Position numbers and translations under genes: made by a program. Below, one piece after another: positions 56,042 to 64,000 of a stretch of 64,000 bases of DNA. The notes beneath the pieces were generated by a model that ran no database searches, was not told the DNA's origin, and saw nothing but the letters and a program-made list of their open reading frames with translations. The DNA is taken from NCBI GenBank assembly GCA_964017185.1, contig OZ024876.1, positions 33,953,278 to 34,017,277 on the forward strand, written 5' to 3'. Positions within the stretch are counted from its first letter, which is position 1. Each line of letters opens with the position of its first letter. This stretch comes from Rugalucina vietnamica. Lineage: Eukaryota; Mollusca; Bivalvia; Lucinida; Lucinidae.

Positions 56042-56088
<47 letters not shown>
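55915..56088 (-). repeat. SINE 3' domain plus poly(T)
   Basis: Shares TTTCAGTCATGCTGAGACGG and GAGTTAATGTGTCTTGCTCA with the SINE at 20622. It is followed by about 47 T (56042-56088). The small ORF across it includes a poly-Phe stretch and is not a gene. Confidence 0.6.
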
Positions 56089-56095
<7 letters not shown>

Positions 56096-56265
56096 AGCTT
56101 CAATTGATGAGTGGGTTAAGGCGGATGACCAACTATTGGTATACTGCATTGTGAACCTTCATCTATCTCTGTTGCGCAAAAATACACCTATATATTCTAG
56201 GCTTGGTTACATAGACTACGGCCAACCACATCTGCTGGTGAAATATTGTCAATTATACCACTTTG

Positions 56266-56466
56266 TGGTTTGGTTTGGTTACGGCTTAATGTCCTAGTCA
56301 ACATATTTCAGTCATGTCGGAATAGAGCCAACGTTCCCTCGGAATTAGCCTGCATTACTGGAAAGTTAATGTAGATTTGCTCATTGAAACGTAATGGCAG
56401 ATGCAGGTTTTGAACCCAGGACATGTTGCTCAGGAGTCCTGAATTCTACCACTATCACACTATGCT
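56266..56466 (-). repeat. tRNA-derived SINE
   Basis: Shared central domain 'AACATATTTCAGTCATGTCG' and GGAAAGTTAATGTAGATTTG. On the minus strand there is a tRNA-like head with GGTAGAATTCAGGACTCC and GGGTTCAAAACC. Confidence 0.7.
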
Positions 56467-56595
56467 TCTTACTTCTAAATCTGATTCTGAAAAGTCAACA
56501 ATCTGTGAAATATAGGTTGATATCCAGTAGGTTTGAATGGAACATTATGTATGTTTTCATATTTTTAGTCAAGTTAAGGTAACTGAGTGGCCACC

Positions 56596-56776
56596 TATTG
56601 GGAAAATAGCTGCTCATTCGGCTTACGATATGTTTTTATGGCATAAAGTACCTGATTGTTAGTTTGTTTTTTTCCCACCTTCCCACCTCGGTTTTTGGAG
56701 TGGGAATCTTTTTCTGATTGCGCCTTTTCCTGATCTTTGTCTACTTGTACCTTTTTTTGACACCCACACAAGCTTG
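56596..56776. repeat. Dispersed repeat (inverted partner at 25165-25330)
   Basis: Contains CATTCGGCTTACGATATGTT, CCACCTCGGTTTTTGGAGTG and TGATTGCGCCTTTTCCTGAT, the complement of the intronic copy. A shorter piece is at 43110-43160. 56777-57490 is unassigned. Confidence 0.75.
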
Positions 56777-57494
56777 TAGAAACTGCAATCAATAATTGTC
56801 CTTAAAACCAATAAAAGTGCATCTTTCCGCATACAAAATAACATTACCTAATTCAGTTGATAAGAATTTAATCAAGCACCTGTCTTGTGGAACATAAATA
56901 CAAACATCACCCAAATGCCAAATATAAGAGGTAATAGACATATAACAACAATATGTGTGTTACTATTTTTATTTATACTCAATTAAATGGATTGATGCTA
57001 TTCATTTAAAATATTCAATAGGTCAAGTTATGATGTTTCCTTTTTTTAAATACAGTAGTAGCGTAAATTGTAAAGAATACAATTCATCAATAAAGCCATA
57101 CAGCTAATTTCCAAATAAATATCTTTACACAATAACAGTATCGTTTTAGGGCCAATATGAGCCAGAACTGTTGGTAACCTCAGAGACATGTCTTTTTGTG
57201 TCCATCACGATGTTGGGGATTAAAACCCCACTGGTACTAGGTTGTGTCCTTGTGCAATTTCATTCTGCATAGGAATGACAGGCCAAAAGGTTCATTAAGA
57301 CGTGACTGAATATGGTTGACTGTGACATTCAACCAAACTTGAAATGAAAAAAGCATGTCTTTATACATGCAACTCTGTTGGCCTCCTCCGCCCCTATAGC
57401 CAACCCTAACCACCGCATTTCCTACCAAATGACATTGAACTACATGTGTCTATATTTTTCATGTTTTATTTTTTAATTTTGTTTTCTATTTTGT

Positions 57495-57831
57495 TATGCA
57501 CTAGTCATTTGTAACCACGCCCCGTTCCCAGCCCCGGGGAATAGCGTGAACTTTTTGACTTTTAGTCCAGCAAATTCCTGCTAAAAGCCCAACCCTGCGG
57601 GAGGGGGGGGGGGGGGCTACTCATTGGTAAAAGTTAAAAACGACTGCTGTTTTTCCCCGAAGCCTGCTATCTTTTCATTTCAAGGCCTTTTTTGTCTATA
57701 TAAAGCAAACCCGAGGTATTTCTCCCACACTACCGTGGCAAAACTTTTGTCAAAGCCCTGCTCATTTCCACGGCTATCCCCCTTCCTCCCCCGGGGCTGG
57801 GTGGGGGCGTAGTTACAATTGACTAGTGCAT
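57495..57831. mobile_element. TGCACCAGTCATTTGTAA-type MITE
   Basis: Left ATGCACTAGTCATTTGTAAC, right GTTACAATTGACTAGTGCAT, with subterminal CCCCGTTCCCAGCCCCGGGG and CCCCCGGGGCTGGGTGGGGG. 57832-58188 is unassigned. Confidence 0.85.
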
Positions 57832-58233
57832 TGACAATACACAAACATGCACACATAAAAATCTATTGTTGAATGTGGTGCTTAAATTTCTGAAAATCAC
57901 TGAACTTTTACGTATTTAGATGCAAAAGAAATCCATGTCATAACAATAGCAAGCAGTAGTCAATTTTCTCTCTTGGATGCTCAACTGAACCTAAAAGGAC
58001 CAATATTTTGGTTTCCTCTCTTTTTATCATTGTTTCCCATGCATTAATATTGAAAACCATTGAAAATATTTCTCTTTACACAATACAACCATCCATCAGA
58101 AGAACAACAATTATCGTAAACGGTTTAAAACATTTAATTTCATTATTCTATAGGCATTTATTCTGAGTTTAATCAGCATTTATTAATTGAGCCACAGCAT
58201 GAGAAAACCAGATTTTTGCATGTGCATATGCAA

Positions 58234-59183
58234 TAAGAGCTGTCGCAGGACAGTGCAGCTCGCCTGACCTGTGCTTTGCCACTTAAGCTATTAAAATCTA
58301 TGACCCAAGACATTGACTTCAAGGTCACTCAGGTAGGTTGTAATGGTACAGCATAAAACTTCTGACCAATATCTACCAACACGCAAAGTATCAACTTGAT
58401 CCATCTACATATTAGATATTGACTTACAAAAACGTCTGTGACCTTGATCTCGGGTGAGTCAAGATGGTACAGCATAAAACTTTGGATTTAATTTAGAATA
58501 AAATCTAACAGCAAAGTATCAACTAGATCCATCCATCTGTTCCAGCAATATACAGTTCAAAACACTTTAAGCAACAGCTTTGACATAAAATTTCGAAACA
58601 CTTTAAGCAACAGCTTTGACATAAAATTTCGAAGTCTTTGACCTTGAACTCAAGGTCAATCAGGTGGGTCATGATGGTAGAGCAAAAACCTTCAGACCAA
58701 TATCTGCCAAGATGCATAGTATCAACTTGACCCATCTACATATTCAAGATTGAGGTAATGATATCATAAAAAAACAACAAACACAACTTAAAACAAAAAA
58801 TTTCTAAGTCCATGACCTTGAGCTCAATATCATCCAGGTGGGTCGTGATGATACGGCATAAAACTGCAGACCAATATCTACTAACATGCAAAGTATCAAC
58901 TTGACCCATCAACATGTTCAAGAGATGTAGATTTATAAAAACTTAAATCAAAAACTTTAACACAAAATTTCTAAGTCTGTGACCTTGACCTCAAAGTCAC
59001 CCAGGTGGGTCGTGATGGTACAGCATAAAACCTCAGACAAACATGCAAAGTATCAACTTGATTCATCAACAACTTCAAGAGATATATAGACTGATAAAAA
59101 CTTTAACCAAAAACTTTTTAAGATCTGAGCAACGCCGACGCTGACATCGGGGTGTCCTGTACTTTCGTACAGGCGAGCTAAAA
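58234..59183 (+). mobile_element. Hairpin-ended element, second family (family B)
   Basis: The left end has hairpin CTGTC-GCAG-GACAG followed by AGCTCGCCTG. The right end has hairpin CCTGTAC-TTTC-GTACAGG overlapping CAGGCGAGCT, then AAAA. The 10-bp AGCTCGCCTG inverted repeat parallels GCTCACCTGAG of the main family but the sequence is otherwise unrelated. The core is an about 170-bp tandem array. Confidence 0.75.
58300..59110 (+). repeat. Tandem array in family-B element, about 132-210 bp spacing, five copies
   Basis: TGACCTTGA-type starts with 'GGTGGGTCNTGATGGTA', 'CAGCATAAAAC', 'ACCAATATCTACCAACA' and 'AAAGTATCAACTTGACCCAT' recur from about 58310, 58440, 58640, 58815 and 58980. Confidence 0.85.
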
Positions 59184-59998
59184 ACAAAGTCACAGATCAG
59201 CTCAGCTTCTTTGATTTTGCTACTCGGAGAGTAAAATCCCCCCTCTTATTTAATACGAAATGGCAAGCTTCTAACCTTTTTCTGAGACTGTACAGACCAA
59301 ATTGTGTTGGGCATGGCTGGAAAGCCTCTAGACTGGTTTTCTCATATCGCGGCTCAATTGGGTCTATGTTCAAATAATTACATATCACCAGACCAAGAAT
59401 TTTGAATTGGACCTAATGATAATTTGTACCACTTTGCTGTTGTATTTACATTTTATCTTATCAATTACTATATAATTTATACCAGAGACATGACTAGAAA
59501 TTTTCCAAAAAAAACAATACAGATTTATGCTTTCAAAATCTACTATTAGCATAAAACATTGTTTACGTCATTGTACAGTTAAGGACCAAAAGTATCTCCA
59601 CAACGCCAGAAATCCCATAGACATAAGTGTATAATTTTCATGTTTACAAGAAAAATTAACCTGTCTCTCCTGGCCACATATTTTCATGATTTTGGTGTCA
59701 TTTGAAAGGTAATTTAATAAAGCAATAAACAAGGTTTGTTGGTAACAAGGCTACCAATTTTTAAACAACATGCGATATTTATTTTGACATTTTTGGGCAA
59801 CATCACCATTGACGTCAATCATACAATGGGAAAGTGGCTTTGTCAAAATTTCATAAAACTCCTAACTCTTGTATATAGAAAATGCAATGTTGAAACATCA
59901 TCAAACCTTTGTTTATTGCTTTATTTATTTAACTTTCAAATGACACCAAAATCATGAAAATAGACATGATAATTTTTCTTGTAAACATGAAAATAAAC

Positions 59999-61181
59999 TA
60001 GGGATGTCAACGAATATTCGAATGTTCGAATATTCGCATTTCATACGAATATTCGAATGCGATTTCTGGATTCGAATATTCGCATAATTTTCTAACCTGC
60101 AATATTGTCATGTATCAGTTTAAAGGAGGACTCAAATTTAAGGCCAAAGGTCGAAAAAATATGACCAGTAATCCTGCTTGTCTGTTGAGTAATTCAAGAT
60201 GGTCAACATTTTGACACACTTGCAAATTGAGATTGCTCAATTAACAGTTTGACACTTTGTTGATTCAAGTGACACTTTGTTGATTCAAGTTGAGAAGAAA
60301 GCATTGCTTGCTTTCAATAAATGTTTTTAAGGTGTGAAAGTCCTACAATTTGAGCTGTGTCATGTGAAAACTTAAGATGGCTGGATAGATTGACAACTCA
60401 ATCCTTTAGGAACAACACAGTCACAACAGACCTTTCACAAAGTACATGTAGGCCACACGATTACAATAGACCCTTGGTGGCGGATATCAACGACATGCAT
60501 GCAGAACTTAATCTTGGCTTGACAATGATGGTGTGTCGTTGCTTTCTCAGACAGAACCCAAGAGATTTGTCATTATTAAACACCTCCAGATTGTCTAGTT
60601 TTCTGTGCAAAATTTGTTGATTTTCTTACATGGCGCCCTTGGTATAGCCCAGATATGATACCATGCATATACATGTACCTCATATTTTCAATACATGTAC
60701 CACCGAGTAAGTCATCGTAATGGGTCTATTGGACAAAGATGTTTATTATACCTCATAAATATTCATTGGCTGAGTGTGGATTTTGATTGGTCCAGAGCAG
60801 GTCACGCGGAGGGTGCTATTCTGTCATGTCGCATGATCGTATTACCCTGTGACGTCATATCCACCTAAATGTGACGTTGCACATGTAGTAACATGGCATT
60901 GTAATGTGGCATGTCACTAATTTGTTTCAAAAATGGTTCGGTATAATAAAACAATTGTTGCCCTTGAGTGAGGGTGACATGACGATTTGTTCACCCTCGA
61001 CAGGTTATATTGCCCTCGGGCTTCGCCCTCGGGCAATATTACCTGCCTCGGGTGAACAAATCGCCATGTCACCCTCACTCAAGGGCAACAATTGTATAGT
61101 ATATCATTCGAATATTCGAATATATTCGAATATCCTATGCGAATATTCGAATACCAATTTCGGCATTCGTTGACATCCCTA
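59999..61181. mobile_element. hAT-like non-autonomous element (1183 bp)
   Basis: Terminal inverted repeats TAGGGATGTCAACGAATA (left) and CGTTGACATCCCTA (right). Subterminal runs of GAATATTCGAA words lie at both ends. An 8-bp target duplication AAATAAAC is at 59991-59998 and 61182-61189, as expected for hAT elements. No transposase ORF; the open frame 60357-60620 is not recognisable. Confidence 0.85.
60951..61095. repeat. Fold-back repeat nested in the hAT-like element
   Basis: Arms of about 68 bp from ACAATTGTTGCCCTTGAG to its complement, with centre GCCCTCGGGCTTCGCCCTCGGGC split across the loop. Confidence 0.85.
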
Positions 61182-61467
61182 AAATAAACGCAAGTCAATG
61201 GAAATTCCGACGTTGTGGAATTACTTTTGGTCCTTGACTTTAGGAGTTCCTTGGTATCACTGTACAAAACAAGTACAAGAAAACACAACAGTATTAACAC
61301 TGAGTAGTGTAAATATTAATTGGAAAAGTTGAAAATTACATGTACATTCAATACGGTACATCATAACAAGATGACAGTTTTGTTATTAATTTGTTGCGAC
61401 TTTTTTCATTTATAAGCTGCTAAAATGGAACAAAAATATTTATATTCGTAGCACTCATGGTCAAGTT

Positions 61468-62434
61468 AACCAGAGGACCAATGGTCCTGTAAACGCTCAC
61501 CTGAGTCTGCTGCATATACCAATAAACATGTTTGAATATTATGGTATTTAACCCCAATGCAGGGGCAGATGAAGCCCTTTGGCCGTTTTCTTTTTTCAGA
61601 ATAATCAATATTCTGTCCATTTGCCAATTTCTTGCTGGCTTTTTTCTTCAAATGACATTTTAACAGTTTTTCCCATTCAAATGCATGGGCAACCCATGTT
61701 GACCATGCCATAAGCTTGGTCAAGGTCATCACAGGGTCATGATTTATATATACATTGTAGTACTTTAGCCATGGATGCTTCACGCCAAGTTTCATTGAAA
61801 TCAATCTATTGGTTTCAGAGAAGAAGATATTTGAAGGGTTTTTACCATATATGGGCATGGTTGCCATCTTGGTCATGTGACCTAGATTATTAATATACTT
61901 ATTGGTTCCCCCATCCTATAGATGCTTCACATGAAATTTGGCTTCAATTGGCCAAGTGGTTTCAGAGGAGAAGATGTTTGAATATTATGGTAATATACAT
62001 GTATATTGCCCCGGGGTGTGGGCCCTTAGGTCCATTTTTTCAGAATCAATAATATTTAGTCCTACTGCGACCTATGTTGACCTTGCCGTAAAATAGGTCA
62101 AGGTCATCACAGGGTCATGATGTATATACACATTGTAGTGCTTGAGCCATCGATGCTTCATGCCAAGTTTCGTTGAAATCAGTCCACCAGTTCTGGAGAA
62201 GAAGATTTTTGAAGGGTTTTTACCATGTATGGGCATAGCGGCCATCTTGGTCATGTGACCTGGATTTCTTATATATACATTGGTTCCCCCTTCATATAAT
62301 TGCTTCATATAAAATTTAGCTTTGGTTGGCCGAGCGGTTTCAGAGAAGAAGATCTTTGAAATTGTGAACGGACAGACGAAGGATCATGGCCATCCTAAAA
62401 GCTCACCTTGTGAGCCTAACAGCTCAGGTGAGCT
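61468..62434 (+). mobile_element. Hairpin-ended element, alternative-left-end type (967 bp)
   Basis: Left AACCAGAGGACCAATGGTCC then TGTAAACGCTCACCTGAG. Right hairpin 62398-62434 with TGAGCCTAACAGCTCA, then AAAA. Two copies of the CATCTTGGTCATGTGACC block are inside. This is the best copy with this left end. Confidence 0.85.
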
Positions 62435-62538
62435 AAAAATACTGAATTATAGCCATTTTCATTTGACCATGCCATTCCAGCATTTAGATCTTGTGCTTTT
62501 TTCAAAAATACTTTGCAGAATATATATAAAATGCTTAT

Positions 62539-62819
62539 TATGCACCAGTCAATTATATCCACTACCCCTACCTACCGGGAAGGGTGAGAGATAGCTGTGT
62601 GGGGCAATTACTTATTGTCCCTGCAGTACAGCAGCAGGCAAAATGACATTTGTGACATTAGGATCTTTACCCAAGGGAGATTTTCCATTGCAAACTTTTG
62701 ACCTCCAGTTTGTCCCCTGGGGGTGGCGTGTATATATAGCAGGGCACTGAAAGATGGAAGTCATATTCCCCACCCTTCCCTGTATGTTTGGAGTCAGTGG
62801 TTACAAATGACTGGTGCAT
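62539..62819. mobile_element. TGCACCAGTCATTTGTAA-type MITE
   Basis: Left ATGCACCAGTCAATTATA, right GGTTACAAATGACTGGTGCA. 62820-63340 is unassigned AT-rich DNA. Confidence 0.85.
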
Positions 62820-63349
62820 CAAGAACACACATATTTGAAAGATATTTTTTTACATCTTTAAACATGTACATTGTGAAAATTCTACATGGTTAGATAAAAA
62901 TTTCATATGAGTATGCAATTTAAAAGGGCGTGCTCAAATGAAATCGGCCATATAAAACCACCATTAGGACAAGAACCAAGAGTCCCAGATCAAATTTTAA
63001 AGAGGCAAAGAGCCTTTTGGTTTCTACATAGATAGTACCATGATTGCTCTATTGTTAATAAAAGTGAGCCTCAAAATACACCCTTGGTGGTGGCACAATT
63101 TTGTTTGTGTTCAATATGGTCAATCTTTTAAATTAAATGCTTAAAATAATAATTTTAAGACTGCATCTAGTAGTAACAACAAAAACTTAAAAAAGTTGGC
63201 TTAATTGTAAAGTTTTGTATTTATGAAAAACCCACATTTTGTATACACTCAGGAGCACTTCTAACGCAACACTTACATTTTCCATCATATCTAAAAAATT
63301 AAACCACCAAATTTATTTAAATTTTCCGCAAATATATAGAGGATATTTG

Positions 63350-63900
63350 CTTTTTTGAGGTGAATACCAAATATATTTCATCGAGTGAGTTGAAAACATC
63401 AGAATTTTCACGAGTGCGCAGCACGAGTGAAAATTATTATGTTTTCAACTCACGAGATGAAATATATTTGGTATTCACCGAAAAAAAGCAAATTTTCTTT
63501 TTATTTTATACAATGCACAGGCATTTTCCAATGCACAAGGTAGGCGGTGAAAATGCAAAAACAAAAATTTTTTGAAAACATTAATAATTTTGGTACCACA
63601 TTGTTCCTTACGTTCTAACTAAGAAAATGAATACCCACACTTTATGTTTTCGTTCATAAATAACGGAGTTATAGGCGTTTGAATTTCTGAAGTGAGACAC
63701 ATTTAATGACGTCAAGTAAATGGAAACGTCAGAAGTAATCCAAAAAATCTGACGTCATTACAGTGACGATATAGGCTGATATCAGTCACTAGTGACTTTT
63801 GATATCAGTGAGATTTGATATCAGTGAAATTTCATATCAATGAAAATACCAATTTTATCAAGTTTTGATATACATTGGGTTTCACTGTAAAGTATAAAAT
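63350..63900. mobile_element. Fold-back repeat (inverse copy of 42476-42980)
   Basis: Starts with a hairpin: GGTGAATACCAAATATATTT...CGAGTGAGTTGAAAAC and its complement around GAGTGCGCAGCACGAGTG (63357-63481). It continues with GTGAAAATGCAAAAACAAAA, ATAACGGAGTTATAGGCG and 'TCACTAGTGACTTTTGATAT'. Confidence 0.8.
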
Positions 63901-64000
63901 AAAAATCAATTATGCTTGCGTGTTGTGTGTATTTTTCATTGCAATTGATTGTCCACAACATATAAAATATTTAGTTTATCTAACAAGACTCAAAAATGAA

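Larger units (their letters stand above)
58189..59356. mobile_element. GATCAGCTG-hairpin MITE split by a family-B element
   Basis: The left part, 58189-58233, is GCCACAGCATGAGAAAACC and TGCATATGCAA. The right part, 59180-59356, is AAAACAAAGTCACAGATCAG to GGTTTTCTCATATCGCGGC. Joining them recreates the continuous family order. Confidence 0.75.
59577..61247. mobile_element. Inverted-repeat MITE split by a hAT-like element
   Basis: Left end 'TTAAGGACCAAAAGTA', CCACAACG; right end CGTTGTGG, 'TACTTTTGGTCCTTGAC'. An inner inverted pair is TTCATGATTTTGGTGTCATTTGAAAG-like (59685-59710 and 59933-59958). Without the insert it would be about 480 bp. Confidence 0.8.

Overview
This is eukaryotic genomic DNA: spliced exons, GT-AG introns, AT-rich intergenic sequence and very dense nested repeats. 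The repeat types (tRNA-derived SINEs, RTE- and CR1-like LINE remnants, fold-back MITEs, elements with tandem-repeat cores of the oyster 'pearl' style) and the invertebrate-like gene suggest a marine lophotrochozoan, most likely a bivalve mollusc. The species assignment is inference.

Host gene. One multi-exon gene runs on the + strand from before the window to about 27.1 kb. Nine exons (1167-1369, 6520-6573, 7518-7668, 19066-19181, 22789-22876, 23165-23689, 26226-26341, 26948-26993, 27044-27102) join in matching phases into about 452 residues: an S1-S2 loop, S2, S3, S4, a coiled coil and a long, charged, low-complexity cytoplasmic tail. S4 has the Hv1 signature RxWRxxRxxN, and S2/S3 keep the Hv1-spaced E, K, D and a second acidic residue. 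The coiled coil and long tail look more like TMEM266. It is a voltage-sensor-domain protein of the Hv1/TMEM266 family. The 5' exon(s) with S1 lie outside the window. The last exon stops exactly where a repeat begins but also carries a good splice donor, so the true 3' end is uncertain.

Repeats. Nearly everything else is repeat. The dominant class is a hairpin-ended, tandem-repeat-cored element (at least ten copies, in both orientations). Its ends share a GCTCACCTGAG inverted repeat, the left end has a small outer hairpin, and the right end has a large hairpin followed by CTAAAA. A sequence-unrelated family at 58.2-59.2 kb has the same architecture. Nested insertions delimit both families. I infer Helentron-type non-autonomous elements (HINE/pearl-like). 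A second theme is fold-back elements whose arms are saturated with one short motif, a different motif in each element (5.75-6.48, 13.2-14.6, 15.8-18.9, 17.4-18.6 and 21.75-22.75 kb, and a hAT-like element at 60.0-61.2 kb with an 8-bp target duplication). There is also a nearly perfect 1-kb palindrome (9.07-10.06 kb) carrying hammerhead-ribozyme-like cores.

From 27.1 kb onward there is no convincing host coding sequence. The region holds successive hairpin-ended elements (27.1-35.0, 38.1-41.6, 61.5-62.4 kb), a decayed CR1-like LINE inserted into a satellite (43.4-45.6 kb), a 4-kb terminal-inverted-repeat element with a dimeric tandem array (47.3-51.3 kb), several MITE families, SINEs and unassigned AT-rich DNA.
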